Shown in pieces: positions 47,569 to 58,556 of a stretch of DNA of 64,000 nt. The stretch comes from Streptococcus suis. GTDB taxonomy: Bacteria > Bacillota > Bacilli > Lactobacillales > Streptococcaceae. A model generated the notes under the pieces. The model ran no database searches. It was given only the letters and a program-made list of their open reading frames with translations, and was not told the origin of the DNA. How positions within the stretch are numbered: position 1 is the first letter of the stretch; each line of letters starts with the position of its first letter. The stretch is from NCBI GenBank assembly GCA_002831545.1, contig CP025095.1:1488001-1552000 (forward strand), written 5' to 3'. The position numbers and the translations under genes are program-made.

Positions 47569-48064
47569 TCTCACCTACAAGAGATTTTTGGAGCCAGACA
47601 ATATCATGCCAGCTATCAAATTTATAACCAACTTTTTTGAAATGAGCTACCTGTTTATAGCCCCTCTTCTCATGGAGTGCTATAGAGGCCGGGTTTGGTA
47701 GGGCGATACAGGCTAAGAAATTTTTAAAACCACGCGCTGTCAGTTCCCTTTCCAAAGCATTGTAGAGAAGAGTTCCGATTCCTTTTCCACGTGCCTCTCT
47801 ACTAACATAAACAGACAATTCAACTGTCCAATCGTAAGCAGCACGGGCATAATATGTTGAAGCATAGGCATAACCCACAACTTTACCTTCTTCTACTGCG
47901 ACCAGATAGGGAAACTTCTCCAAGGTCTTTTCAATTCGACTTGCAAAGGCTTCCACAGTCGGTACTTCTGTTTCAAAGGTAATAGCGGTCTTTTCTACAT
48001 AAGGAGCATAAATTGCCACAAGGTCTGCCGCATCCTCTGTCCTTGCGGAACGAATGTCTATCAT
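47555..48064 (-). CDS. GNAT acetyltransferase, phosphinothricin-acetyltransferase-like
   Basis: 169-residue acetyl-CoA-dependent transferase. The start IRSARTEDAADLVAIYAPYVEKTAITFETEVP is typical of the Pat/YncA group; the acetyl-CoA loop is REARGKGIGTLLYNAL near 90-105, and the C-terminus has NPASIALHEKRGYKQVAHFKKVGYKFDSWHDIVW. Substrates of chromosomal members are usually amino acids or their analogues. The ATG follows directly after the stop of the lipoprotein gene (TAAATG). Confidence 0.88.
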   Translation of the reverse strand: MIDIRSARTEDAADLVAIYAPYVEKTAITFETEVPTVEAFASRIEKTLEKFPYLVAVEEGKVVGYAYASTYYARAAYDWTVELSVYVSREARGKGIGTLLYNALERELTARGFKNFLACIALPNPASIALHEKRGYKQVAHFKKVGYKFDSWHDIVWLQKSLVGENDED

Positions 48065-48682
48065 TTAGTTCTCCAATAATTCTCTATCATAAATTGTATA
48101 ATCACAGCGGTATATAATCAACCGCTTGCCATCAATTAAGAGTTCAGAAGTCTTAGGTGCATCAGATGCATAAAGAGACACTTTATCACCTACATAAGTA
48201 GCAAGCGGGGTTCCATTTTGCGAACGAATTAAAACAACCTTAGCCTTACCAGTAAAATCATTTTTTAAGCTAGAAACCATCCGATTGACCAAAGGAATAG
48301 AATGATCATAGTTGGCAATATCTACAGTCGATTGATACTTGGCAAATAAATCCTCCAAGCCCTCTTCTGCCGCGATCAAAGATGAGCCGACATGGTCAAT
48401 TTCATAATTACCAAGTGTCACCTTCAAAACAGACGAATCCGCATTAGAATAACCTTCGGCATCCACTGAGTCGAATTCTTCATTCCGCGAAATCGATAAG
48501 GACTTACCAGACATTTCATCTATTAACTGAGAATTCTCATCAAATGTCCGAACTGTCATTTCCAAGCCAATCCATTCTTCCTTGGTATTCTTCCACCAAT
48601 TTGAAATTGATTGACAAGCAGACAAGGTGACTAGGCTGGTTACTAATACAGCACCAAGTGCTAACTTTTTATTCCATTTCAT
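48065..48682 (-). CDS. Lipoprotein of DUF5052 type
   Basis: 205 residues. A signal peptide with lipobox TLSAC gives Cys near 23 as lipid anchor; the mature protein begins CQSISNWWKNTKEEWIGLEMTVRTFDENS. This Trp-rich start and the later KVVLIRSQNGTPLATYVGD resemble streptococcal DUF5052 lipoproteins as I remember them; function unknown. GGAGG ribosome-binding site. First gene of a tightly packed operon (lipoprotein, GNAT, AlkD-like, DUF1905). Confidence 0.75.
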   Translation of the reverse strand: MKWNKKLALGAVLVTSLVTLSACQSISNWWKNTKEEWIGLEMTVRTFDENSQLIDEMSGKSLSISRNEEFDSVDAEGYSNADSSVLKVTLGNYEIDHVGSSLIAAEEGLEDLFAKYQSTVDIANYDHSIPLVNRMVSSLKNDFTGKAKVVLIRSQNGTPLATYVGDKVSLYASDAPKTSELLIDGKRLIIYRCDYTIYDRELLEN

Positions 48683-48723
48683 ATAAAACCTCCAATGGTT
48701 GATACTTTATTGTAACATGGAAG

Positions 48724-48749
48724 AAGAAAAACCGCCCTATTGGACGGTT
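48724..48749 (-). terminator. Terminator after the Har/RclA-like gene
   Basis: Minus-strand stem AACCGTCC/GGGCGGTT with loop AATA, followed by TTTTTC. Confidence 0.8.
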
Positions 48750-48758
48750 ATTACACTA

Positions 48759-50075
48759 TTAAAAATTAAAGACATCATTCAAATTCTCAGCCATTGTCGG
48801 ATGGGTGAAGATTTGTGTTTTGAAGTAGGTATATGGGATTTTATTATCAATAGCCATAGCAATCAAGTTAATCAACTCTTCTGAGTTTCGACCAAAGAGA
48901 GTTGCTCCAAGAACCAGTTTGCTTTCCTTATCCACGACAACCTTGAAGATACCTTTGAGGTCGTTATTGACATGGGCACGTGGCATATTGGCAACAGGCA
49001 ATTCATTGGCAATATAGTCGTAACCTGCTTCCTTGGCTTCCTTCTCGGTCAGACCTACACGAGAAAGCACAGGCGTGATAAAGACGCTGGTTGGAATAGA
49101 CTTACGTTGGCTCAAGCTGTAAGTTCCAGTTCCAGTCAACTTACCGAAAACGATACGGAAGTCGTCTAGGGATGTGTAAGTGAATTGTGGACCGCCATTG
49201 ACATCGCCCACTGCGTAGACACCTGGAACAGTGGTTTCACAGTAGTCATCCACCTTAACAGCACCATTTTCCAAACGCTCAATCGCCGTATGTTCCAAGC
49301 CCAAGTCAGCGGTGTTTGGCACACGACCTGTCGCATAGAGGACAGCATCGAAGATTGCCGTTTCACCATTGACTGTCACAGCAACTTGATCACCTGCTGC
49401 TACCACTTGTTTGATGTTTGCTCCGAGCACGAAAGACACGCCAGCTTCTTCCATATACTCCTTGGCTAACTTAGCGACTACTTCCTCTTCTCTTGGTAAA
49501 ATAGCAGAGCTGGCTTCATATACTGTCACCTGACTACCGAGTTTGCTGTAAAGTCCAGCAAATTCAAGTCCAATGTTACCACCACCGATAATTGCCAACT
49601 TGTCAGGACGGGTTTCCAAGTTCTGAATGCCTGTACTATCATAAACGTGAGCTGTATCCAACAAACCTGGAATTGGAAGCACGCGCGACTTAGCACCTGT
49701 ATTGATGACAATAGTTTCCGCAGTCAGTTGGATCGACTCTTCACCGGCCGACACTTCAACGACTTTGTCCGCAACAAAACGTGCGTGACCTTGATAAAGA
49801 TTGGCACCGCTGCCTTTCAAGACTGCCTCGTTTTTGTTTCGCAGACGAGTGGTGACTGTTTCCTTTTGCTCCATTACCTGCTCAAAAGTCCAGTTTTTAT
49901 CTGCCGCAACCAAGAGGGTCTTGGTCGGAATACAGCCAATGTTGATACAAGTCCCGCCAAACATAGCTGGATTTTCCTCAACCAAAGCTACCTTTTTACC
50001 AGCTGCTGAAAGCTTACCTGCCAAGGTCTTACCAGCCTTTCCAAAACCGATAACTAACAAATCAAATTGTTCCAT
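48759..50075 (-). CDS. Pyridine nucleotide-disulfide oxidoreductase, Har/RclA-like
   Basis: 438 residues of the glutathione-reductase fold. FAD motif LLVIGFGKAGKTLA (about 6-19), redox pair Cys43-Cys48 in GGTCINIGCIPTK, NAD motif LAIIGGGNIGLEFAGLY near 160, GVYAVGDVNGG near 290, and a C-terminal FTHPTMAEN with the His near 427. This layout fits RclA and the pneumococcal Har, which reduces hypothiocyanous acid, an oxidant made by host peroxidases. The specific activity is inferred from resemblance; a mercuric-reductase- or dihydrolipoamide-dehydrogenase-like enzyme is the alternative, though the metal-binding extras of MerA are absent. Single gene. Confidence 0.8.
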   Translation of the reverse strand: MEQFDLLVIGFGKAGKTLAGKLSAAGKKVALVEENPAMFGGTCINIGCIPTKTLLVAADKNWTFEQVMEQKETVTTRLRNKNEAVLKGSGANLYQGHARFVADKVVEVSAGEESIQLTAETIVINTGAKSRVLPIPGLLDTAHVYDSTGIQNLETRPDKLAIIGGGNIGLEFAGLYSKLGSQVTVYEASSAILPREEEVVAKLAKEYMEEAGVSFVLGANIKQVVAAGDQVAVTVNGETAIFDAVLYATGRVPNTADLGLEHTAIERLENGAVKVDDYCETTVPGVYAVGDVNGGPQFTYTSLDDFRIVFGKLTGTGTYSLSQRKSIPTSVFITPVLSRVGLTEKEAKEAGYDYIANELPVANMPRAHVNNDLKGIFKVVVDKESKLVLGATLFGRNSEELINLIAMAIDNKIPYTYFKTQIFTHPTMAENLNDVFNF

Positions 50076-50291
50076 AAGATACTCCTTTTGTATGTTTCAA
50101 CCCTAGTCTATCAAAAAAGAAAATTTTTGGCACAATTCTGCTACGGCCTATTATGGAGTCCTAGTTGCAGGAAAAAACATTACAATAACTGAGAAGGTTT
50201 AGATAAAAAATAGGTGAATAATAGACGAAATGTACTTATTTTTGATACAATGTATCCATACACCAGTTTATTAATACAGAAAGGTAAAACT

Positions 50292-51101
50292 ATGAAAGAA
50301 AAATTTCAAATGTGTAAAACCTATCTTCCAGTCGTCTTAGCAACGATTGGATTTGTCAACGGTTGCAAAATTATCTTTGGAGAATTAGGTAAGCCAAATG
50401 GCATGGAAGCTAAATATCCTCTCTTTCTCCTAACCATTTCCTTGGTTGCTATTTACATCATCCCCCTACTAGTACTGACATATTCCTTAGCTAAACGCTA
50501 TAACATCTCCAAACAAGTTATAGGGCTTAGCTGGCTTTTAGGCTTAACAAGTAGCATCTCTTTTTCTGAACTGGGACATACAGCTATTGGATATTTCCTG
50601 CTCGAAATCGTTAAAGCTAGTAATAATTTCCTAAATGACTGGGGCGCAGCTATTTCAGGTCCATTGGCAGAAGAAATCGGGAAAGGGCTAACTGTTCTAC
50701 TTGTACTGCTTATTTGTAGAAAAATGACACTAAAAAATGCATTGGTAAGCGGAGTGATTGTTGGATTAGGTTTCCAAATCATGGAAGACGTCACCTTTGT
50801 TTTTAGAGACATGTTCATGAATAAATTAGACGGCTTTGAAACCATTCTTGAACGCGTTGGTCAAGCTGGTTGGGCCCATTGGGTTTTCACGCTTCTCTTT
50901 GCCATTGGCTTAGTAGCCCTTCTCACGAAAAATACAGGTATGTCAAAAGCACAGGGAGTATTTTGGATTGGTGCAAGCTTTGGAATCCATTTTCTCTTTA
51001 ATTCACCATTCAACACAGGTATCTTCCAGACGGTGTTTCCTATCTTGAGTATTTTACTTGGCTTACTTGCCTATCAAACAGTTGAGAAACTATCTGAATA
51101 G
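50292..51101 (+). CDS. PrsW-like intramembrane protease
   Basis: 269 residues, about eight membrane segments. Motifs of the PrsW/glutamic protease group are visible: PLAEEIGKG (Glu-Glu), GLGFQIMEDV (Glu), GWAHWVFT (His) and IHFLFNS (His). PrsW in Bacillus cuts an anti-sigma factor; here the substrate is unknown. The start at 50292 follows AAAGG; the frame is open for 26 codons further without a ribosome-binding site. An extended -10 (TTGATACAAT near 50238) lies in that upstream part. A bidirectional terminator follows. Confidence 0.8.
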   Translation: MKEKFQMCKTYLPVVLATIGFVNGCKIIFGELGKPNGMEAKYPLFLLTISLVAIYIIPLLVLTYSLAKRYNISKQVIGLSWLLGLTSSISFSELGHTAIGYFLLEIVKASNNFLNDWGAAISGPLAEEIGKGLTVLLVLLICRKMTLKNALVSGVIVGLGFQIMEDVTFVFRDMFMNKLDGFETILERVGQAGWAHWVFTLLFAIGLVALLTKNTGMSKAQGVFWIGASFGIHFLFNSPFNTGIFQTVFPILSILLGLLAYQTVEKLSE

Positions 51102-51104
51102 ACA

Positions 51105-51131
51105 AAAAATCCGCCTTTGAGCGGATTTTTT
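51105..51131. terminator. Bidirectional terminator between prsW-like gene and fhs
   Basis: AAAAAATCCGC/GCGGATTTTTT with loop CTTTGA. A-run and T-run on both sides serve the two converging genes. Confidence 0.9.
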
Positions 51132-51140
51132 ATATTCTTG

Positions 51141-52811
51141 TTAGAACAAGCCGATAGCTGTCCCATCTGCCGCCACATCCATGTTGAGAGCTGCGGGAGC
51201 TTTTGGCAAACCAGGCATGGTCATGACATCACCTGTTAAGGCAACGATGAAGCCTGCTCCTAATTTTGGAACAAATTCACGGACTGTAATGTCAAAGTCT
51301 GTCGGCGCTCCAAGGGCAAACTGATCATCTGAGAAACTGTACTGGGTCTTGGCCATGCAGACTGGCAACTTGTCCCAACCATTCTTAGCAAATTCAGCCA
51401 GCTGGTTACGAGCTTTCTTCTCGAAAACCACACCTGAGCCACCATAAATCTGCGTAACAATCTTGGTTACTTTTTCTTCCAAGCTATCGTCTGCCTTGTA
51501 AAGTCGTTGGTAGTTGGCTGCTTGATTTTCAGTAGTAGCCACAACTGTTTCAGCCAATTCAACGCCACCATCAGCGCCATTTGCCCATACACTAGCCAAT
51601 TCAACAGGTACACCAATTTCAGCGCAAAGTTCTTTCAACGCGGCAATTTCATCAGCTGTATCTGATACAAATTCATTGATAGCAACGACTGCTGGAATAC
51701 CGTATTTCTGAATATTTTCAACGTGACGCTTCAAGTTAGAAAAACCAGCTTTCACTGCCTCTACATTTTCAGCAGAAAGTTCTGTCTTGGCTACACCACC
51801 GTGCATTTTAAGCGCACGCAGGGTTGCTACAATCACCACAGCATCAGGAGCCTTAGGCAGGTTCGGCACCTTAATGTCAAGGAACTTCTCTGCTCCAAGG
51901 TCAGCACCAAATCCTGCTTCTGTGACAGTATAGTCGGCCAAACGCAGAGCTGTTGTGGTAGCGAGGACTGAGTTGCAGCCGTGGGCGATGTTAGCAAATG
52001 GACCTCCGTGGACAAAGGCTGGCGTGCCATAGATGGTTTGGACAAGGTTTGGTTTAATAGCATCCTTCAAAATGAGGGTCAAAGCACCTTCCACCGCCAA
52101 ATCACGCACATAGACAGGACTGCGATCGAAACGATAACCGATAACAATATTTGCCAAACGTTCTTTCAAGTCATCGATGTCTGTTGCCAAGCATAAAATC
52201 GCCATGATTTCAGAAGCTACGGTAATATCGAATCCATCTTCACGTGGAATACCATTAAGCGGTCCGCCCAAGCCAACTGTTACTTTACGCAAAGCACGAT
52301 CGTTGAGGTCCACAACACGTTTCCAGATAATACGACGTTGATCAATGCCAATCACATTCCCCTGATGGATATGGTTATCAATCAAGGCTGAAAGGGCGTT
52401 GTTTGCTGTGGTAATGGCATGCATGTCGCCTGTAAAATGCAAATTGATGTCTTCCATAGGCAAGACCTGAGCATAGCCACCACCTGCAGCTCCACCTTTG
52501 ATCCCCATGACAGGTCCCAAAGAAGGCTCACGGAGAGCAATCATGGTTTTCTTGCCAATTTTAGACAAGGCATCTGCCAAACCGATAGTAATAGTCGACT
52601 TGCCTTCACCAGCTGGCGTTGGGTTGATAGCTGTCACCAAGATCAATTTCCCTGGCGCATTGTCTTTCACCGCATTAATTTTATCAAAGGACAATTTTGC
52701 CTTGTATTTTCCATAAAGTTCAATATCATCAAAGCTGATACCAACTTTTTCAACGATTTCTGTGATTGGTTTCAAGGTTACACTTTGTGCAATTTCAATA
52801 TCTGTTTTCAT
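51141..52811 (-). CDS. fhs: Formate-tetrahydrofolate ligase
   Basis: ATP-dependent activation of formate to 10-formyl-tetrahydrofolate, feeding purine and fMet synthesis. 556 residues. The phosphate loop is [20 protein letters not shown] near 64-82, followed by [20 protein letters not shown]. Family segments NRHIHQGN-like ([17 protein letters not shown]) and [12 protein letters not shown] are present. Ribosome-binding site AGGAG. In this organism formate could come from pyruvate formate-lyase-type activity. Single gene. Confidence 0.97.
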   Translation of the reverse strand: MKTDIEIAQSVTLKPITEIVEKVGISFDDIELYGKYKAKLSFDKINAVKDNAPGKLILVTAINPTPAGEGKSTITIGLADALSKIGKKTMIALREPSLGPVMGIKGGAAGGGYAQVLPMEDINLHFTGDMHAITTANNALSALIDNHIHQGNVIGIDQRRIIWKRVVDLNDRALRKVTVGLGGPLNGIPREDGFDITVASEIMAILCLATDIDDLKERLANIVIGYRFDRSPVYVRDLAVEGALTLILKDAIKPNLVQTIYGTPAFVHGGPFANIAHGCNSVLATTTALRLADYTVTEAGFGADLGAEKFLDIKVPNLPKAPDAVVIVATLRALKMHGGVAKTELSAENVEAVKAGFSNLKRHVENIQKYGIPAVVAINEFVSDTADEIAALKELCAEIGVPVELASVWANGADGGVELAETVVATTENQAANYQRLYKADDSLEEKVTKIVTQIYGGSGVVFEKKARNQLAEFAKNGWDKLPVCMAKTQYSFSDDQFALGAPTDFDITVREFVPKLGAGFIVALTGDVMTMPGLPKAPAALNMDVAADGTAIGLF

Positions 52812-52974
52812 GAGAGCTCCTAAATTCCTTATTTTTTATGGACATTATACCATACCACAGCTTATTTTCGCATATTTTTTACTATTTATGCACTAACGTA
52901 CGGAATTTTCAGAAAAACTACAGGTTTCTTTACTTAAACAGATACAAATTTTTAAAAACTGCATTCTCATCATA

Positions 52975-53197
52975 GCTATACACTTCCATCTAAGACTAGT
53001 TTTAGTTAGTTTTTTCAAAAGAGAGTCAGTATTCCTTTAAAAATTGCCTTGATGAGCAAGCAAACGACCGCTTGCATAAAGCACTTCACTTATATAGTCT
53101 TTTAGTTTACTTTTAGTACGAGGCAATGAGCCGCAGGCATAACTGAAGTTAGGCAAGGCGAGTTAACGAAGTAATAAAAGAAAAACTAAATGACGAT
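52975..53197. repeat. Family R repeat (copy 4) merged with the nested unit, inverted
   Basis: AAGACTAGTTTTAGTTAGTTTTTTCAAAA and AGTCAGTATTCCTTTAAAAA match the inverse of copy 3 arms. TAGTCTTTTAGTTTACTTTTAGTACG (53096-53121) and CGAAGTAATAAAAGAAAAACTAAATGACG (53167-53195) match the ends of the unit nested in copy 3. The rest of 52812-53279 is AT-rich with no gene seen. Confidence 0.65.
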
Positions 53198-53279
53198 AAT
53201 ACAGGCCCTTATATTTTTGTGTGTTAGCAGCATCATTTTCCAGTGTCACAGATTGATTAGCAAATCGATTAGTGCAAAC

Positions 53280-53308
53280 TTTACGAAAAATAGAAATTCT
53301 AGTAAAAT
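53280..53308 (+). promoter_or_regulatory. Promoter giving a leaderless coaB mRNA
   Basis: TTTACG (53280-53285), 17-bp spacer, TAAAAT (53303-53308). The ATG at 53315 starts seven bases past the -10, which is the expected transcription start. No ribosome-binding site is present. Spacing is identical to that at uvrC. Confidence 0.65.
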
Positions 53309-53314
53309 ATGAAC

Positions 53315-54010
53315 ATGAAACTATTGATTACATCAGGCGGAACAAGCGAAGCTATCGATCAAGTCCGCGCTATTACAAACCATGCTTCTGGAAATCTTGG
53401 AAAAATCATTGCCGAACAAGCCTTGAAACGCGGTCATGAAGTTACTCTTGTGACTACAAGACAGGCTGTTAAACCAAATTCTCAGAAGAATTTAACCATT
53501 ATCGAAATTACAAATGTTGATAGTTTGAAAGAAACATTAGAACCTTTAGTCAAATCACATCAGGCTCTGATTCATAGCATGGCTGTATCCGATTATACAC
53601 CTGTTTATATGACTGGCTTAGATGAAATAAGAGCAACTGAAGACATTTCTAGTCTACTAAAAAAACAGAATACAGAAAGTAAGATTTCATCCAAGGATGA
53701 CTACCAAGTTCTTTTCTTGAAAAAAACTCCCAAGGTCATTTCCTATGTAAAAAAATGGAATCCAGCTATCACACTCTTTGGCTTCAAACTATTGGTTAAT
53801 GTTCCTAAGGAGGAATTATTTGCCGTAGCTCGCCAAAGCATTGAACGAAATGGCGCTGATTATATACTTGCTAATGACTTGAAGGATATTGGAGAAAATC
53901 AACACATTGCCTATTTGGTTGATAAAACAAGGGAGATTCAAGCACAGACAAAAGATGAAATTGCTCAGCTCATTTTAAATACCCTAGAAAAAGGAGAACA
54001 AAATGGCTAA
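53315..54010 (+). CDS. coaB: Phosphopantothenate-cysteine ligase
   Basis: Second half of the CoaBC pair, separate in streptococci. It joins cysteine to 4-phosphopantothenate. N-terminal LLITSGGTSEAIDQVRAITNHASGNLGKIIAE is the nucleotide-binding signature with the sub-motif around ASG; IHSMAVSDYTPV, KKTPKVI and FKLLVN are further family elements. About 231 residues. The start is the second of two in-frame ATGs, the one at the predicted transcription start. Overlaps coaC by eight bases. CoA biosynthesis, cytoplasm. Confidence 0.92.
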   Translation: MKLLITSGGTSEAIDQVRAITNHASGNLGKIIAEQALKRGHEVTLVTTRQAVKPNSQKNLTIIEITNVDSLKETLEPLVKSHQALIHSMAVSDYTPVYMTGLDEIRATEDISSLLKKQNTESKISSKDDYQVLFLKKTPKVISYVKKWNPAITLFGFKLLVNVPKEELFAVARQSIERNGADYILANDLKDIGENQHIAYLVDKTREIQAQTKDEIAQLILNTLEKGEQNG

Positions 54011-54551
54011 TATCACACTTGCCGTTACTGGCTCTATTTCAGCCTACAAAGCAGCTGACCTAACTAGCCAATTGACCAAGCTCGGTCATCAGGTTACAGT
54101 CCTCATGAGTCGCTCTGCTATGGACTTCATCACACCTTTGACTCTCCAATCCTTGTCGAAAAATCTGGTTCACACAGATGTCATGATTGAAGAAAATCCT
54201 ACTCTTATCAAGCATATCGATATTGCCAAAGAAACAGACTTATTTTTACTTGCCCCTGCTTCTGCCAATACGATAGCTAAATTAGCTAATGGTATGGCTG
54301 ACAACATTATTACGGCAACAGCTCTGGCTCTGCCAATTGGTACTAAAAAGCTGCTGGCACCTGCTATGAATACTAACATGTACCTCAATCCTGCTACCCA
54401 GAAAAATCTCAAAACCCTCATAGAGTATGGTTTTGAGGAAATCAAACCGCGTGAAGCCCTGCTTGCTTGTGGAGATTTTGGAACTGGGGCCTTGGCTGAG
54501 GTAACTGATATTTTAGAGAAAGTGAGTAACACCCTTGATGAAAAAAAATAA
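54003..54551 (+). CDS. coaC: Phosphopantothenoylcysteine decarboxylase
   Basis: FMN-dependent decarboxylase that makes 4-phosphopantetheine. 182 residues. TLAVTGSISAYKAADLTSQL at the start is the flavoprotein signature, HIDIAKETDLFLLAPASANTIAKLANGMADN carries the active-site His and Asn, PAMNTNMYLNPAT is the substrate-binding clamp, and ACGDFGTGALAE contains the catalytic Cys. Strong AAGGAG ribosome-binding site inside coaB. Confidence 0.94.
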   Translation: MANITLAVTGSISAYKAADLTSQLTKLGHQVTVLMSRSAMDFITPLTLQSLSKNLVHTDVMIEENPTLIKHIDIAKETDLFLLAPASANTIAKLANGMADNIITATALALPIGTKKLLAPAMNTNMYLNPATQKNLKTLIEYGFEEIKPREALLACGDFGTGALAEVTDILEKVSNTLDEKK

Positions 54552-55107
54552 ATCAACTCAAATTGCTACAATTGCAATCTTCTTTGCTGTCATGATTGTC
54601 ATCAATATATTGAGTTCAATTATTTTTAATATATTGCCTGTTCCAATAAAACCCACCATCGTACATATCCCAGTCATTATTGCTTCTATTATATACGGGC
54701 CACGTGTTGGGGCTTGTTTGGGGGCTCTCATGGGCTTAATGAGTATGATCCATAATACTATTATCTTACTACCAACCAGCTATCTTTTCTCCCCATTTGT
54801 TGAAAATGGTAATGTTTATTCAATCATCATTGCAGTTGTCCCACGTATATTAGTCGGGATTACACCTTATTTCGTCTACAAATGGATAAAAAATCGTAAA
54901 GGATTATTTATTGCTGGTGCAATTGGTTCAATGACCAATACTATTTTTGTACTTGGAGGTATTTTCTTCCTCTTCTCCTCTGTCTTTGATGGTAATATTC
55001 AAGCAATGTTAGCAACCGTTTTAGGTACCAATTCAATTGCAGAAATGATCATTTCTTCTGTATTAACTGCAGCGCTTGTTCCAACTTTACAGAAAATTCA
55101 AAAATAA
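54538..55107 (+). CDS. panT: ECF transporter S component, probably pantothenate (PanT-like)
   Basis: 189 residues, about five to six membrane segments; HIPVIIASIIYGPRVGACLGALMGLMSMIHNT is typical of ECF substrate-binding proteins. The pantothenate assignment rests on the coaB-coaC operon, which is how PanT was originally predicted; the energising EcfA/EcfT parts are not in this window. The ATG at 54538 overlaps the end of coaC by 14 bases and has a weak ribosome-binding site, so it relies on coupling. Confidence 0.8.
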   Translation: MKKNKSTQIATIAIFFAVMIVINILSSIIFNILPVPIKPTIVHIPVIIASIIYGPRVGACLGALMGLMSMIHNTIILLPTSYLFSPFVENGNVYSIIIAVVPRILVGITPYFVYKWIKNRKGLFIAGAIGSMTNTIFVLGGIFFLFSSVFDGNIQAMLATVLGTNSIAEMIISSVLTAALVPTLQKIQK

Positions 55108-55114
55108 ATATCAG

Positions 55115-55142
55115 AAAATCATGTGAAAGCGTGATTTTTCTT
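55115..55142 (+). terminator. Terminator of the coaBC-panT operon
   Basis: AAAATCATG/CGTGATTTT stem with a short loop, followed by TCTTTTC. Confidence 0.7.
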
Positions 55143-55150
55143 TTCAAACA

Positions 55151-55159
55151 TGGTATAAT
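55151..55159 (+). promoter_or_regulatory. Extended -10 promoter of the phosphoglucomutase gene
   Basis: TGGTATAAT about 40 bases before the start. No clear -35. Confidence 0.65.
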
Positions 55160-55198
55160 GAAAGCGTTTAATAGAAAAAATTTTTAAGGAGATATGCG

Positions 55199-56917
55199 AT
55201 GACTTATCAAGAAACCTATCAAACATGGCTCGACTTTGCGGACCTTCCAGATTACTTGCGTGAAGAATTAGTCGCAATGGATGAAAAAACAAAAGAAGAT
55301 GCCTTCTATACAAATCTTGAATTTGGTACAGCTGGTATGCGTGGCTATATTGGCGCTGGTACCAACCGCATCAACGTATTCGTAGTCCGTCAAGCTACTG
55401 AAGGTTTGGCAAAATTGGTAGAATCAAAAGGTGAAGAAGCTAAAAAACGTGGTGTTGCCATCGCTTACGATTCACGTCACTTCTCGCCAGAATTTGCTTT
55501 TGAATCAGCTCAAGTTTTGGCAGCGCATGGAATCAAATCTTATGTATTTGAAAGCCTTCGTCCAACTCCTGAGTTGTCATTCGCTGTGCGCCATTACAAT
55601 GCCATCGCAGGGATCATGGTGACTGCAAGCCACAACCCGAAAGAATTTAACGGCTACAAGGTTTACGGTGAAGACGGTGGACAAATGCCACCAGCTGATG
55701 CAGATGCATTGACCAACTTCATCCGTGCCATCGACAATCCATTTGCAGTTGAATTGGCTGACCTTGAAGCCAGCAAGGAAAATGGCTTGATTACAGTTCT
55801 TGGCGAAGAAACTGACGTTAAATATCTTGAAGAACTCAAAGACCTCAACATCAACCCTGAATTAATTGCTGAGTATGGTAAGGACATGAAGATTGTTTAC
55901 ACACCGCTTCATGGTACGGGTGAAATGTTGGCGCGTCGTGCTCTTGCACAAGCTGGTTTTGAATCTGTTCAAGTTGTTGAAGCACAGGCGACTGCTGACC
56001 CTGACTTCTCTACTGTCGCTTCACCAAACCCAGAAAGCCAAGCTGCATTTGCCCTTGCAGAAGAATTGGGCCGTGAAGTCGGGGCAGATGTCCTTCTTGC
56101 AACTGACCCTGATGCTGACCGTGTTGGTGTTGAAGTTCGTCAAGCTGACGGTTCGTACTGGAACCTTTCTGGTAACCAAATCGGCGCTATCATCGCTAAG
56201 TACATCCTTGAAGCCCACAAGCAAGCAGGTACACTTCCAGCAAACGCTGCCCTTGCTAAGTCAATTGTATCTACTGAGTTGGTAACTAAGATTGCTGAAA
56301 GCTATGGCGCTACCATGTTCAACGTCTTGACTGGTTTCAAATTCATCGCTGAGAAAATCCAAGAGTTTGAAGAAAAACACAACCATACTTACATGTTTGG
56401 TTTTGAAGAAAGCTTTGGCTATTTGATTAAACCATTCGTACGTGACAAGGATGCTATCCAGGCTGTGCTTATGGTTGCTGAAATTGCTGCCTACTACCGT
56501 TCACGTGGCATGACCTTAGCTGACGGTATCGATGAAATCTTCAAAGAATATGGCTACTTCGCTGAGAAAACCATTTCAGTTACCCTTTCTGGTAAAGACG
56601 GTGCGGAACAAATCAAGGCGATCATGGCTAAATTCCGCGATAATTCACCAGCCCAATTTAACACAACTGACATTGCAGTCTTTGAAGACTTTGCCCTTCA
56701 AACTAAGACTGACAAAGATGGAAATGTTGAAAAACTCACTACTCCTCCATCAGATGTCTTGAAATACACCTTGGCAGATGATTCTTGGTTTGCTGTTCGT
56801 CCTTCAGGAACAGAACCAAAAATCAAATTCTACATCGCAACAGTTGGTGAAACACTTGCTGAAGCAGAAGAAAAAATCGCCAACATCGAAAAAGAAATCA
56901 ACGAATTTGTTGGATAA
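55199..56917 (+). CDS. pgm: Phosphoglucomutase/phosphomannomutase (alpha-D-phosphohexomutase)
   Basis: Interconverts glucose 1- and 6-phosphate, supplying UDP-glucose for capsule, teichoic acid and glycolipid. 572 residues with the four-domain layout: FGTAGMRGYIGAGTNRIN (about 42-59), the phosphoserine loop GIMVTASHNPKEFNGYKVY near 138-156, the metal loop TDPDADRVG near 302 and the sugar-binding GFEESFGYL near 400. A C-terminal FAVRPSGTEPKIKFY phosphate-binding loop is intact. AAGGAG ribosome-binding site. Codon bias looks strong, as for a highly expressed gene. Confidence 0.95.
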   Translation: MTYQETYQTWLDFADLPDYLREELVAMDEKTKEDAFYTNLEFGTAGMRGYIGAGTNRINVFVVRQATEGLAKLVESKGEEAKKRGVAIAYDSRHFSPEFAFESAQVLAAHGIKSYVFESLRPTPELSFAVRHYNAIAGIMVTASHNPKEFNGYKVYGEDGGQMPPADADALTNFIRAIDNPFAVELADLEASKENGLITVLGEETDVKYLEELKDLNINPELIAEYGKDMKIVYTPLHGTGEMLARRALAQAGFESVQVVEAQATADPDFSTVASPNPESQAAFALAEELGREVGADVLLATDPDADRVGVEVRQADGSYWNLSGNQIGAIIAKYILEAHKQAGTLPANAALAKSIVSTELVTKIAESYGATMFNVLTGFKFIAEKIQEFEEKHNHTYMFGFEESFGYLIKPFVRDKDAIQAVLMVAEIAAYYRSRGMTLADGIDEIFKEYGYFAEKTISVTLSGKDGAEQIKAIMAKFRDNSPAQFNTTDIAVFEDFALQTKTDKDGNVEKLTTPPSDVLKYTLADDSWFAVRPSGTEPKIKFYIATVGETLAEAEEKIANIEKEINEFVG

Positions 56918-56929
56918 TCATTTAAAACC

Positions 56930-56956
56930 AAAAAGAGTCGCTTTCGCGGCTCTTTT
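56930..56956 (+). terminator. Terminator of pgm
   Basis: AAAAGAGTCGC/GCGGCTCTTTT stem, loop TTTC, T-run. The 56957-57134 spacer after it holds no gene that I can see. Confidence 0.85.
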
Positions 56957-57134
56957 CTTTCTTAACTATGCGTATAGATTTCTCTCGAACATAAACATAC
57001 AAATATATAAATGATGCAGATCATACCAATTTTTCAAAACTTGTAAAGTAGTTATACAAGAATAACAGAGGTTACATTTTATCTAATTAGAGAAAATGAG
57101 TAATTCTCTATGGAATCCCTTCGTTCAAAGTTTT

Positions 57135-58556
<1,422 letters not shown>

